From assembly GCA_028280885.1 (NCBI GenBank), contig JANQKY010000106.1:1-64000 (forward strand): DNA of 64,000 nucleotides, in the 5' to 3' direction. The notes under the pieces are model-generated. The model saw nothing but the letters and a program-made list of their open reading frames with translations, was not told the DNA's origin and ran no database searches. The stretch comes from Tepidamorphus sp. GTDB lineage: Bacteria; Pseudomonadota; Alphaproteobacteria; Rhizobiales; Tepidamorphaceae. The first letter of the stretch is position 1, and each line of letters opens with the position of its first letter. Of this stretch, positions 1 to 8,643 are shown in pieces. The position numbers and the translations under genes were made by a program.

Positions 1-302
1 CAGCCGGCCTCGACCGTCATCGTCGAGCGGGCCGGGTTCACCTCGAGGATGCGGTTCATCCGGGCAAGGTCGAGGAAGACGCAGGGGCGGTCCGCCGGCG
101 GTTCCGTCATCGCGCAGACATTGCTGTCGCCGCCGCGCGGCACGATGGCCAGGTCGAGATCGGCGCAGGCCCTGACCGCGCTTGCGACCTCGGCCGTCGA
201 GGACGGCTTGAGGATTGCGACCACAGCGCCGTCCTCTCCGCCCTTGGAGACGATATCGCGGCCCAGGGCCGTTTCGAGCGCTTCGAGGAGGGATCGGGTC
301 AC
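1..302 (-). CDS. FAD-linked oxidase, N-terminal part (cut by window edge)
   Basis: The first 100 residues are visible, beginning VTRSLLEAL from a GTG at 302. They contain the start of an FAD_binding_4 (PCMH-type) domain: VAILKPSSTAEVASAVRAC, then PRGGDSN and a segment reading DLARMNRILEVNPARSTMTVEAG with the usual 'V-E-A-G' strand before the next glycine. This is the fold of glycolate oxidase GlcD, D-lactate dehydrogenase and related flavoproteins. It begins 17 bp after the stop of the TRAP permease on the same strand, so it is probably the third gene of the transporter operon and may oxidise the imported hydroxy acid or a product of it. The substrate cannot be told from this part. The start is supported by frame and spacing, but the ribosome-binding site is weak. 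Confidence 0.7.
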   Translation of the reverse strand, partial: MTRSLLEALETALGRDIVSKGGEDGAVVAILKPSSTAEVASAVRACADLDLAIVPRGGDSNVCAMTEPPADRPCVFLDLARMNRILEVNPARSTMTVEAG

Positions 303-319
303 GGGTTTCCCTTGAAGGC

Positions 320-2227
320 CTAGGCGGCGATCGCCGGCCGGCGTCGCTGCAGGATGGCGAGCGCGACCATTGCGATAAGCGCGGAACCCCAGACGAGCGG
401 CGAGGGGACGATCATCAGGAGCCCCAGCACGACCCGCCCGGCGCTTTCGGCGGGATGCAGCGGGCGGGCGTCGAACCGCGACGTGCCCGAGGCGAGCAGA
501 TAGGTCATCGCCACCAGCCGCACCAGGATGAAGAGGAACTCGACCATCTGGAAGGGGACGCCGGTCTGCGGGACGATCAGCATCATCGGGTTATAGGCCC
601 AGAAGAAGGGCAGCGCGAAGATGATCAGCCCGATGCGCACCGCCGCGACGCCGGTCTGGATCGGCCGGCCGCCGGAAATCGCCGCGGCCGCATAGGCCGT
701 CAGCGCCACCGGCGGGGTGATCGAGGAGGCGACGCCGAAATAGAACACGAACATATGCGCGGTCAGCGGCTCCAGGCCGAGCGTGCGCATGGTCGATCCC
801 ATGATCACGATGATGGTCAGATAGGCGGGCAGGGTGGGCATGCCCATGCCCAGGAGAATGCTGGCGCCGGCCGCCAGCAGCAGGGTGATCAGGATGCTGC
901 CGCCGGAGATCTTGTTGAGCGACAGGGCGAGCTCGGTCGGCAGGCCGGTCGACGACAGGGCGCCGACGACGATCGAGATGGTGCACACCGCGATGAACAG
1001 CCGGGCAAAGGTCAGGCCGCCCTCGGCGAAGCCGATGACGAGCTTGAAGGGATTGCGGCGGATATCCGGGTTGATGAAGCTGATTACGATCAGCACGGCG
1101 AGTGCGAACAAGGCGGCACCCGCGGGCGAGGCACCGCGAATCAGGGTGACGATGACGGTCAGGATCGGGATGCCGATCAGCGCCAGGTTGATGTAGTCCT
1201 GCCGGCTGACCTTGAGCTCGTCTGCGACCGTTTCGCTCGCCTCGATGCCGAGGCGGCGGCTCTCGAAGACGATCGCGGTGAACAGCGCGAGATAGTAGAA
1301 CACCGCCGGGACGATGGCGGCGACGATGACGTAGATATAGCTAAGCCCGATGAAGTCGGCCATCACCAGGGCGGCCGCGCCCATGATCGGCGGCATGATC
1401 TGGCCGCCGGTCGAGGCGGTCGCCTCGACGCCGCCGGCGAAGTTCGACGAGAAGCCGCGCTGCTTGATCAGCGGAATGGTGATGACGCCGGTGCCGACCA
1501 CATTGGCGACCGAGGAGCCGGACACCGTTCCGAACAGGCCCGAGGCGAGGACGGCGGCATGCGCCGGGCCGCCGCGAAACCTGCGCATGGCGTGGAACGA
1601 CACCCGGATCAGCGACATGCCGGCGCCCGTGCCCTCCAGCATGGCGCCGAGGATGATGAAGGGGAAGACGGTCGACAGCACGATGTCGGCGATATTGCCG
1701 AGGATGCCGTCGTCGAGTGCCATCCACATGTTCTCGGTGAGCGAATCGACGATCGTGTCGCGGAACTGCCACATGAAATAGGCGAGCGCGATCAGCCCGA
1801 CGATCGCCAGCGGCGCGCCCCAGATCCGGTAGGTCAGGAACAACAGCGCCAGGCAGACGAAGAACACCGTCCAGGCCTGATAGGGCTCGAAGAACATGAT
1901 CGCCGTGTGCATGGCGGTCACGTCGACATAGAAGCGCCAGCTCGCATAGGCGATGACGGCAAAGAGCAGCGCATCGATGCCGTAGCCCGCCCATTGCAGG
2001 CGCCCGCGATCGGCCCACTTGCGGCCGAGCGAGGCGTCGATGATGACGATCAGGGCGCAGAAGACGAGGACGGAGGCGCGGAACGGCTCGGCGTTGAACG
2101 GGCCGATGCGCGGCAGTGCGCCGATGGCGGGAAACTTGTGCGCCAGCGGGATCAGCGCCATCAGGAAGGACAGGACGAGGACGACCGTCCGCACGCGGAG
2201 CAGGCCGGCCAGGGTGCGCGCGCTCAT
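320..2227 (-). CDS. TRAP transporter fused permease (DctQM), TAXI type
   Basis: A 635-aa integral membrane protein. About the first 170 residues contain the four-helix DctQ-like part and the rest the 12-helix DctM-like part, as in the fused permeases that pair with TAXI-type binding proteins. Recognisable segments are GLFGTVSGSSVANVVGTG and TASTGGQIMPPIMGAAAL, typical of the DctM transport domain, and a later repeat GMGMPTLPAYLTI. It should move the substrate with Na+ or H+ across the inner membrane. It lies 91 bp after the binding-protein gene on the same strand, and a perfect palindrome in that gap may set the expression ratio. Ordinary length for the family. Confidence 0.93.
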   Translation of the reverse strand: MSARTLAGLLRVRTVVLVLSFLMALIPLAHKFPAIGALPRIGPFNAEPFRASVLVFCALIVIIDASLGRKWADRGRLQWAGYGIDALLFAVIAYASWRFYVDVTAMHTAIMFFEPYQAWTVFFVCLALLFLTYRIWGAPLAIVGLIALAYFMWQFRDTIVDSLTENMWMALDDGILGNIADIVLSTVFPFIILGAMLEGTGAGMSLIRVSFHAMRRFRGGPAHAAVLASGLFGTVSGSSVANVVGTGVITIPLIKQRGFSSNFAGGVEATASTGGQIMPPIMGAAALVMADFIGLSYIYVIVAAIVPAVFYYLALFTAIVFESRRLGIEASETVADELKVSRQDYINLALIGIPILTVIVTLIRGASPAGAALFALAVLIVISFINPDIRRNPFKLVIGFAEGGLTFARLFIAVCTISIVVGALSSTGLPTELALSLNKISGGSILITLLLAAGASILLGMGMPTLPAYLTIIVIMGSTMRTLGLEPLTAHMFVFYFGVASSITPPVALTAYAAAAISGGRPIQTGVAAVRIGLIIFALPFFWAYNPMMLIVPQTGVPFQMVEFLFILVRLVAMTYLLASGTSRFDARPLHPAESAGRVVLGLLMIVPSPLVWGSALIAMVALAILQRRRPAIAA

Positions 2228-2270
2228 CGGGCTTTAAGCCTTTTGACAAAGGGCCTGGCTTCAACAAAGG

Positions 2271-2292
2271 GCCGGGCCACCAGTGGCCCGGC
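2271..2292 (-). promoter_or_regulatory. Intercistronic palindrome between TAXI and DctQM genes
   Basis: GCCGGGCCAC at 2271-2280 and GTGGCCCGGC at 2283-2292 form a perfect 10-bp inverted repeat with two bases between. It lies in the 91-bp gap between the binding-protein stop and the permease start. There is no convincing T-run, so it is more likely an mRNA 3'-end stabiliser that raises binding protein over permease than a strong terminator. A short direct repeat of ACAAAGGGCC lies beside it. Confidence 0.55.
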
Positions 2293-2318
2293 TCGCAACT
2301 GTCAAACGGTACAGATGC

Positions 2319-3326
2319 CTATTTGGCGATCAGGTTTTCCGGGATGTCCAGACCCTTTTCGCGATAGTATTTCACGGCGCCGGGATGCAGCGGCATCGGG
2401 TTGCCGGCAAAGGGCGTCATGTCGGTATAGGCCAGCAGCGCGACGTCCTTCTTGTTGTCCTCGAGATTGTCCCAGAACGCGGCGGTGAGCTCATAGGCGA
2501 CGTCGTCGGACATCGAGGCGTTGACCGCGTTGAGCAGGGTGTAGCCGGCGGTCTCGACCGGGGCGTCGTTGTTGACCTGGCCCTGATAGAGGCCGGCGGG
2601 AACGCGGCCGGGGATGGCGCCGTTATTGGCGAGGAAGTCTGCAAAGGCCGGCGACTTGGCGGTCTCCTCGTCGACGCCGAGCATGCGGATGTCGCGCAAC
2701 AGCGCGAGCTGGACCAGCGAGGCCGATCCGAGCGCGGTGGGGAACACCAGAACGTCGAACTGGCCGTCCTGGAAGGCCGGCACGGCGGCGCCCCAGCCCA
2801 TCTTGATCGACTCGTAATCCTCGCCGGGCTCCAGCCCGCCGGCGACCCTGAGCAGGCCTTCGATCTGGGCGCCGGCGGCGCCGCCGGGCGGTCCGGAGAA
2901 GACGCGCTTGCCGCGGACGTCGTCCCAGCTCTCGATGCCGGAATCGGCGAAGACGACCGGGTGGAACGTGCCGGCGGTGAAGCCGAACAGCGAGCGCAGG
3001 TTCGGCGCAAGCTGCTTGGCCTGGTCGGGATTCTCCTTATAGGGGCCGACGCCCTTGGTCATCGCGAGATAGGCGCCGGGCGGCACGATCGCGACGTCGA
3101 TCTTGTCGGCGGCGAGCTTCAGCGCCGAGCGCGTCAGGGTCTGGTCGGTGTTGATCTGCAGCGACGTGTCGCTGTCGTCCAGCGCCCGGGCGGTCACCTG
3201 CAGGACGATGGTGGTCAGGCCCGAGGCGCCGGCGCTCTCGGCCTGCAGCCTCTCGGCATAGCCCGCTCCCGATGTCGCGATCAGCGCGGCGAGCGCGCCG
3301 GCAAAAACGGATCCTGCTCGTTTCAT
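2319..3326 (-). CDS. TAXI family TRAP transporter solute-binding protein
   Basis: 335 aa with a signal peptide (MKRAGSVFAGALAALIATSGAGYA, cleavage likely after AYA/GYA). The ATG at 3326 was chosen because GGAGGAACAAGAC lies just before it; a longer in-frame extension to 3380 lacks such a site. The mature part follows the TAXI pattern: LQINTDQTLTRSALKLAADKIDVAIVPPG, then FTAGTFHPVVFADSGIESWDDVRGKRVFSGPPGGAAG. TAXI proteins bind small carboxylates, including dicarboxylates and amino acids, in the periplasm. It is the first gene of a minus-strand operon with the fused permease and an FAD oxidase. Upstream lies a TGATAAGTCAT box, so control by the adjacent MarR protein is likely. The ligand is unknown. 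Confidence 0.92.
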   Translation of the reverse strand: MKRAGSVFAGALAALIATSGAGYAERLQAESAGASGLTTIVLQVTARALDDSDTSLQINTDQTLTRSALKLAADKIDVAIVPPGAYLAMTKGVGPYKENPDQAKQLAPNLRSLFGFTAGTFHPVVFADSGIESWDDVRGKRVFSGPPGGAAGAQIEGLLRVAGGLEPGEDYESIKMGWGAAVPAFQDGQFDVLVFPTALGSASLVQLALLRDIRMLGVDEETAKSPAFADFLANNGAIPGRVPAGLYQGQVNNDAPVETAGYTLLNAVNASMSDDVAYELTAAFWDNLEDNKKDVALLAYTDMTPFAGNPMPLHPGAVKYYREKGLDIPENLIAK

Positions 3327-3415
3327 GTCTTGTTCCTCCCATGGAAACCAGCGGCGCTTCCAGGCGGAAGCGTCCATCAACGTCTGCAGTGGAACCCTAG
3401 TGAAATTACTATATG

Positions 3416-3439
3416 TGTCAACAAATTTTGATAAGTCAT
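3416..3439 (-). promoter_or_regulatory. Promoter element and candidate MarR box upstream of the TAXI gene
   Basis: TGATAAGTCAT (plus strand 3429-3439) is an exact 11-mer also found, inverted, at 4169-4179, with a one-mismatch copy at 4135-4145. It lies just upstream of a minus-strand TTGACA (3416-3421) that can serve as the -35 of the transporter operon; the matching -10 is poor. The surrounding 60 bp are AT-rich against a high-GC background. Recurrence on both sides of the MarR gene is the main support. Confidence 0.55.
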
Positions 3440-3489
3440 ATAATTTGGAGCGGGTCAGGACGGACCGGCCGGCGGCCAGGGTCCCGACC

Positions 3490-4062
3490 CTAATCGGCGC
3501 CTTCGATATCCTCCGTCGACCGCCGCGATCTCGTGACGATGGTTCTGAGGCTTTTGAGGATCAGGTCCGTTTCATCGTCGCTTAGAAAGGTGGTCAGCTG
3601 TGTGTTGTGCCTGAGGATTGTCGGGCGCACGGCCTGGAACGCGGCCCGGCCGGCCGGCAGCATCGAGAACAGGCGGATACGGCGATCCTTGGGATAGGCG
3701 CAGGAGGTGACGAGGCCGCGTTTCTCCAGCGAGGCAAGCGAGCGGCTGATCTGCCCCTGCTCCATATGAGCTGCCTTTATCAGCTCTTTTTGTGTCGCGA
3801 CCTCGGACCTGTTGAGGTGCCGCAGGAGCCGGAAGTCGACGAGGCTCAAGTCGCCGCGGGCGAGCAGCATCCGGTTGAGATCGTTGCGCAGCATCCGCGA
3901 GGCGCGCTGGATGGCGATGGAAACGATATTCGCGCTTCTTGGAATATCGCTCAGATAGAGCGGATCGTCCTCATCGCCGACCGCGTCGTCGAGATCTGTC
4001 CCGGTATCCTGGATCCGGGTGTCCCGGATTCCGGTATCCTTATCCGCTGTTCGTTGCCGCAT
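3490..4062 (-). CDS. MarR family transcriptional regulator
   Basis: 190 aa. After a polar N-terminal tail that repeats D-T-G/R (residues 8-22), the MarR winged-helix fold runs from about residue 45: ASRMLRNDLNRMLLARGDLSLVDFRLLRHL, the recognition region ELIKAAHMEQGQISRSLASLEKRGLV, then the wing YPKDRRIRLFSM. It sits between the transporter operon (same strand, 163 bp downstream) and the divergent aminotransferase operon. Both flanking intergenic regions carry TGATAAG(T/G)CAT boxes, which suggests that it controls both operons and itself. The ligand is probably a substrate of the adjacent pathway. The D-T repeat tail is not part of the family, and the true start may be a later codon. Confidence 0.9.
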   Translation of the reverse strand: MRQRTADKDTGIRDTRIQDTGTDLDDAVGDEDDPLYLSDIPRSANIVSIAIQRASRMLRNDLNRMLLARGDLSLVDFRLLRHLNRSEVATQKELIKAAHMEQGQISRSLASLEKRGLVTSCAYPKDRRIRLFSMLPAGRAAFQAVRPTILRHNTQLTTFLSDDETDLILKSLRTIVTRSRRSTEDIEGAD

Positions 4063-4133
4063 GGTCCGTTTGGTTCCGTTCGCTGCGTGGCGTTTCGTCC
4101 ACTATCCATCCAATGCCGCGCCCAATTCAATCC

Positions 4134-4180
4134 TTGATAAGGCATGTAATTGCTGATAGCCAAAAAGAATGACTTATCAT
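4134..4180. promoter_or_regulatory. Paired MarR-type boxes between marR and the aminotransferase gene
   Basis: TTGATAAGGCAT at 4134-4145 and ATGACTTATCAT at 4169-4180 are inverted copies of one motif, TGATAAG(T/G)CAT, with 23 bp between them in an AT-rich spacer. The right copy has partial dyad symmetry, ATGA-N4-TCAT. It overlaps the ATG at 4179, which argues for the downstream GTG at 4197 as the aminotransferase start. The same 11-mer lies upstream of the transporter operon at 3429-3439. Confidence 0.6.
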
Positions 4181-4196
4181 GGAATATGAGGCGAGC

Positions 4197-5399
4197 GTGT
4201 TTCAAGTCTTTCCCGAGCCGCAGCCGGACGGCATCCTGCAACTGACCCAGGACTTTCGCGCGGACCCGCGCGAGGGCAAGATCGATCTCGGCGTCGGCGT
4301 GTTTCGCGACGACAGCGGGGCGACGCCGATCATGGCCGCCGTGCGCGAGGCGGAAGGGCGGCTGCTGGCGACCCGCGAGACCAAGGCCTATATCGGCCTG
4401 CTCGGCGACGTGGCATTCGCCGAGGCGATCACCGATCTGGCGCTCGGCGCGGCGCTCGCCGGTAGCGATCGTCTGGCCAACATCCAGACGCCCGGCGGCA
4501 CCGGGGCGCTGCGGCTTGGCTTCGATCTGATCGTGTCGGCGCGGCCCGAGGCGACCGTCTGGGTGCCCGGTCCGACCTGGCTCAACCATATCCCGCTGAT
4601 CACGCGGGCGGGCCTGAAGCACAAGGTCTATCCCTATTATGACGCGGCCACCGGCGCGGTGGATTTCGAGGCGATGGCGGAGGCGGTCGCCGCCATTCCC
4701 GCCGGCGACGTGATCCTGCTGCATGGCTGCTGCCACAATCCCTCCGGCGCCGATCTTGATCTTGAGCAGTGGCGGCAGATCGCGGCGATGCTGACGTCTG
4801 GCGGTGTCGTGGCCTTCGTCGACATGGCCTATCAGGGCTTCGGCGACGGGCCCGATCCCGATGCCGCCGGCCTGCGGACGATTTTCTCTGCGCTGCCGGA
4901 AGCGCTGATGAGCTATTCCTGCTCGAAGTCGTTCGGGCTTTACCGCGAGCGCACCGGTCTCCTCACCGTGCAATGCGAAACCGCGCGGGACAGGACGCAT
5001 GCGCTGGGGCAGATGAAGCTCCTGGCGCGGACCAGCCATTCGATGCCGCCTGATCACGGCGCCGCCGTTGTCTCGACCATCCTGCGGGACGATGCTCTAC
5101 GGGCGGACTGGCTTGCCGAGCTTGACGGCGCGCGGCTGCGGGTCGTCTCGCTGCGCTCGGCTCTTGCGGAAGCGTTCGGCGCGGCCGGCTTCGGCGACCG
5201 GTTCGATTTTCTCAAAGACAACAAGGGCATGTTCTCGCTGCTCGGCATCGGCGCGGATGCGGTCGCGCGGTTGCGCAAGCGGTATGGCGTCTACATGCCC
5301 GCAAGCGGCCGCATCAATATCGCCGGCCTGCAGGCGCAACAGGTTTCCCGGCTCGTCGAAGCCATCTCGGACTGCCTCGAAATGGAACCAGTTAAATGA
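4197..5399 (+). CDS. Class I aromatic/aspartate-type aminotransferase
   Basis: 400 aa from GTG 4197 (406 aa if ATG 4179 is used). The GTG is preferred: GAGG lies five bases upstream, and the first residues VFQVFPEPQPDGILQL align with the family start MFxxxxxxPxDPILGL, whereas ATG 4179 lies inside a putative operator. Family hallmarks include KIDLGVGVFRDDSGATPIM, TPGGTGALRLGFD, HGCCHNPSGADLD and the PLP-lysine segment SYSCSKSFGLYRERTG. The family moves amino groups from aspartate, tyrosine or phenylalanine to 2-oxoglutarate. Its stop overlaps the start of the ThDP-enzyme gene by ATGA, so the two are translationally coupled, and the product is probably the 2-oxoacid used by that enzyme. Confidence 0.9.
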   Translation: MFQVFPEPQPDGILQLTQDFRADPREGKIDLGVGVFRDDSGATPIMAAVREAEGRLLATRETKAYIGLLGDVAFAEAITDLALGAALAGSDRLANIQTPGGTGALRLGFDLIVSARPEATVWVPGPTWLNHIPLITRAGLKHKVYPYYDAATGAVDFEAMAEAVAAIPAGDVILLHGCCHNPSGADLDLEQWRQIAAMLTSGGVVAFVDMAYQGFGDGPDPDAAGLRTIFSALPEALMSYSCSKSFGLYRERTGLLTVQCETARDRTHALGQMKLLARTSHSMPPDHGAAVVSTILRDDALRADWLAELDGARLRVVSLRSALAEAFGAAGFGDRFDFLKDNKGMFSLLGIGADAVARLRKRYGVYMPASGRINIAGLQAQQVSRLVEAISDCLEMEPVK

Positions 5400-7018
5400 C
5401 ACGAACAGTCGCAGGCCTCGTCGCGCAATCGCTCGTCGACAACGGCATCGATCAGCTCTATTGCCTTCCCGGCGTCCAGAACGACGACTTCTTCGATGCG
5501 CTTTACGATGTCCAGAACCGGGTGACGCCGATCCCGGCGCGGCACGAGCAGGGCGCCGTCTACATGGCGCTGGGGGCGGCGCTCGCGACGGGCAGGCCGC
5601 AGGCCTTTTCCATCGTTCCGGGCCCGGGCTTCCTGAATGGCGCCGCCGCGCTGTCGACGGCCTATGCGGTCAATGCGCCCCTGCTGTCGTTGATCGGGCA
5701 GATCCCGCGCGGGGCGATCGGCAAGGGCTTCGGGCTGTTGCACGAGATCCCGGACCAGAGCGGCGCGCTTGCCGGGCTGACCAAATCGAGCGACCTGATC
5801 GGCAATGGCGACGAGGCGGCCGACAAGGTACGCACCGCCTGGGCGCAGGTGACGTCCGGCCGGCCGCGTCCGGTCGGGCTCGAGGTGCCGGTCAATGTGT
5901 GGTCGCAGCCGGTTTCCGGTGACGCGCAGGCCGTCACGGCGGCGGCACCGTCCGTCGATCAGTCCGCGCTCGACCGGGCAATCGACCTGATCCGGGCGGC
6001 ACGCGCGCCGATGATCGCGGTCGGTGGTGGCGCCCAGTCGGTCAGCGCCGATGTCCGCGCGCTTGCCGAGCGGCTGTCGGCGCCGGTGATGGCCTTCCGC
6101 ACCGGCCACGGCGTGTTGTCCAGCGAGCACGCGCTGCGCATCGACATGCCGACCGGCCACCGGCTCTGGCCGGACTGCGACCTGGTGATCGGGCTTGGCA
6201 CCCGCCTCCAGGCCCAGCGCATGGGCTGGGGCATGGACGACGGTCTCAAGGTCATCCATATCGACATCGATGCGGAGGAACTGACCCGCATCTCCGTCCC
6301 GGACGCGGCGATCAACGCCGATCTGCGCGACGCGCTGCCGCTGTTGATCGAGGCGCTCGGGCCCCAGCCTGACCGGGCCGACTGGGCGGCAAAGGTGGCG
6401 CGCGTGAAGGAGGACACCCGCGCCGAACTGGTCGCAGCGCTCGCTCCGCAGATGGCCTGGCTGATGGCGATCCGCGATGCCTTGCCAAGGGACGGCATCT
6501 TCGTCGACGAATTGACCCAGACCGGCTATGTCTCGCGCATCCTGTTCCCGACCTATGCGCCGCGCACCTTCCTGTCGTCGGGCTATCAGGGCACGCTCGG
6601 CTGGGGGATCGCAACGGGGCTGGGCGCCGCGCATGCCCGCCGGGACGTGCCGGTCGTGTCGATCTCCGGCGACGGCGGCGCGCTGTTCACGATCTCCGAA
6701 CTGGCGACCGCGGTGCGGCACAAGATCCCGCTTAACGCGATCATCTTCAACGACAACGCCTTCGGCAATGTCCGCCGGTTCCAGATCGAGAACTACGACA
6801 ACCGGACGATCGCGTCCGACCTGACCAGCCCGGATTTCGTCGCGCTGGCGCGGAGCTTCGGCGTTACGGCCGAGCGCGCCGACACGCCCGAGGCGCTGCG
6901 CGCCGCGCTGGGCCGGGCGGTCGACAATGACGGGCCGAACGTCATCGAGGTGCCGATGACCGGCGACGTTCCCTCGCCGTGGCAATACATCATGATGCCC
7001 AAGGTGCGCGGCGTGTGA
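5396..7018 (+). CDS. Thiamine diphosphate-dependent enzyme (acetolactate synthase-like / 2-oxoacid decarboxylase-like)
   Basis: 540 aa with the three-domain layout of the family: an N-terminal PYR domain with the activating glutamate in ARHEQGAVYMALG, a central domain starting near residue 185, and a C-terminal PP domain with the ThDP motif ISGDGGALFTISELATAVRHKIPLNAIIFNDNAFGN (GDG...N). It is not the biosynthetic acetolactate synthase, which is at 53217-54983. Relatives decarboxylate 2-oxoacids or join C2 units. Lying directly after an aminotransferase, with overlapping stop and start, it most simply decarboxylates the transaminated product to an aldehyde. The substrate is inferred from context only. 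Confidence 0.85.
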   Translation: MTRTVAGLVAQSLVDNGIDQLYCLPGVQNDDFFDALYDVQNRVTPIPARHEQGAVYMALGAALATGRPQAFSIVPGPGFLNGAAALSTAYAVNAPLLSLIGQIPRGAIGKGFGLLHEIPDQSGALAGLTKSSDLIGNGDEAADKVRTAWAQVTSGRPRPVGLEVPVNVWSQPVSGDAQAVTAAAPSVDQSALDRAIDLIRAARAPMIAVGGGAQSVSADVRALAERLSAPVMAFRTGHGVLSSEHALRIDMPTGHRLWPDCDLVIGLGTRLQAQRMGWGMDDGLKVIHIDIDAEELTRISVPDAAINADLRDALPLLIEALGPQPDRADWAAKVARVKEDTRAELVAALAPQMAWLMAIRDALPRDGIFVDELTQTGYVSRILFPTYAPRTFLSSGYQGTLGWGIATGLGAAHARRDVPVVSISGDGGALFTISELATAVRHKIPLNAIIFNDNAFGNVRRFQIENYDNRTIASDLTSPDFVALARSFGVTAERADTPEALRAALGRAVDNDGPNVIEVPMTGDVPSPWQYIMMPKVRGV

Positions 7019-7035
7019 GCGGGGGCTTCAAGACC

Positions 7036-8601
7036 ATGGCCGGAAAGAAGCCGAACTTCATCCTGTTCATCACCGATCAGCATCGCGGCGACTGGCTCGG
7101 CTGTGCCGGCCATCCGGTGGTGCAGACGCCGCATATCGATGCGATCGCCGGGCAGGGCACCCGGTTCACGCAGTTTCATGTCGCAAGCCAGGTGTGCATG
7201 CCGAACCGGGCCTCGCTTTTGACCGGCCGCTTTCCCTCCGTGCACGGACTGCGCTCGAACGGCGCGCTGCTGCCGCGTTCGGCGAACACCTTCGTCGACG
7301 TGCTGGCGGCGGGCGGCTATCGCACCGCCTCGATCGGCAAGAGCCATCTGCAGCCGATGACGGGAACCAAACGCCCGGGCCCACGCCCCGACACCGGCCC
7401 GATCGCGGAAGCCTGGAAGGAGGACGGCGAGGATTATCTGACAGAGGACCCGACCCGGTTCGCCGATGATGCGTCGGGTGAGGTCGACCTGCCTTACTAC
7501 GGCTATCAGACCGTGATCGCCGCCAACGAGCATGGCGACCGCTGCGGCGGGCATTACGGGCGCTGGTTCCGCCGGCAGGCGAACGACTGGCGTGCCCTGC
7601 ATGACGACGCCAACGAGCTGCCGCACGACTATACCTGTCCGCAGGTCTATCGGACACCGGTGCCCGAAGCGCTCTATCCGACCGCCTTCATCCGCGACCG
7701 AGCGATCGACTACTTAAGCGATCGGGCAGGCGACGACGACCCGTTCTTCCTGTTCGTCTCCTTCCCCGATCCGCACCACCCGTTCAATCCGCCGGGCCGC
7801 TATTGGGACATGTACCGGCCGGAGCAGTTCGAGGTGGCGCTACCGTATCGCGCCCACAAGAATCCGACGCCGCCGCTGCAATTCCTCGACCGGCTGCGGC
7901 GCGAGGGCGCCACGCCGCTGACGGCGCAGACCGCCTTCATGGCAGACGACCGTCAGCTTCGCGAGGCGATGGCGCTGACGGCCGGCATGATCACCATGGT
8001 CGACGACGCCATCGGGTCGGTGATGGCCAGCGTTCGGGAGCTCGGGCTCGATGACGACACGGTTATCGCCTTCACCTCCGATCACGGCGACTATCTGGGC
8101 GATTTCAACATGCTGCTGAAAGGCTCGCCGCCGTTCCGATCGGTGACGAATGTCGCCTTCCTCTGGTCCGATCCTAAGGACCCGACGCCGCGTGTCACCG
8201 ACGCGCTCGGCTCGACCGTCGATATCGGCGCGACGATCCTCGATCGTGCCGGACTGAAGCCCTATAACGGCATGCAGGGCAAGTCGCTTGCCGCCGCGAT
8301 TGCTGGCGGGGGGGCGGGGCCGCGCGCGCATCTGTTCAGCGAATACAATGATGGTGCTGCCCGGCTCGGCTTTCCCACGCCGCCTCTGGTCCGCTCGCTG
8401 ATCACGCCGACCCATCGGCTGACGGTCTATCTGGGCGAGGACTGGGGCGAGCTCTACGATCTGGTCGCGGACCCGCATGAGACCTGCAATCTCTGGGATG
8501 AGCCGGGGCACGCGGAGTTGAAGGCGGCGCTGGTGTTGCAGCTGACCCATGAGCTGATCGACCAGATGGACCGGTCGCCGGCGCCGGTTTATGTGGCTTG
8601 A
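7036..8601 (+). CDS. Formylglycine-type sulfatase (or phosphonate monoester hydrolase)
   Basis: 521 aa from ATG 7036. The N-terminus PNFILFITDQHRGDWLGC carries the metal-binding Asp, and VASQVCMPNRASLLTGR is the sulfatase signature C-x-P-x-R, with Cys54 expected to be oxidised to formylglycine. The second metal site appears as FTSDHGDYLGD. The closest general types are choline- or aryl-sulfatases and phosphonate monoester hydrolases, which share the signature and cannot be told apart here. There is no signal peptide, so it acts in the cytoplasm on an imported substrate. It follows the aminotransferase and ThDP enzyme by 17 bp, so the operon probably handles a sulfated compound. A maturase must be encoded elsewhere. 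Confidence 0.9.
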   Translation: MAGKKPNFILFITDQHRGDWLGCAGHPVVQTPHIDAIAGQGTRFTQFHVASQVCMPNRASLLTGRFPSVHGLRSNGALLPRSANTFVDVLAAGGYRTASIGKSHLQPMTGTKRPGPRPDTGPIAEAWKEDGEDYLTEDPTRFADDASGEVDLPYYGYQTVIAANEHGDRCGGHYGRWFRRQANDWRALHDDANELPHDYTCPQVYRTPVPEALYPTAFIRDRAIDYLSDRAGDDDPFFLFVSFPDPHHPFNPPGRYWDMYRPEQFEVALPYRAHKNPTPPLQFLDRLRREGATPLTAQTAFMADDRQLREAMALTAGMITMVDDAIGSVMASVRELGLDDDTVIAFTSDHGDYLGDFNMLLKGSPPFRSVTNVAFLWSDPKDPTPRVTDALGSTVDIGATILDRAGLKPYNGMQGKSLAAAIAGGGAGPRAHLFSEYNDGAARLGFPTPPLVRSLITPTHRLTVYLGEDWGELYDLVADPHETCNLWDEPGHAELKAALVLQLTHELIDQMDRSPAPVYVA

Positions 8602-8643
8602 GGGGCTTGGGAAAGCGGTTTTCGAAAGGATTTTAACCACGGC

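Noticed and set aside
215..2488. 757-codon open frame on the plus strand
   Set aside because: Antisense to the TRAP permease, which has clear membrane helices and motifs.
4179..4196. ATG 4179 as aminotransferase start
   Set aside because: It overlaps the putative operator and lacks a ribosome-binding site; GTG 4197 has GAGG and fits the family N-terminus. The choice remains to be tested.
5291..6985. 564-codon open frame on the minus strand
   Set aside because: Antisense to the ThDP enzyme, with shadow-type composition and no recognisable domain.
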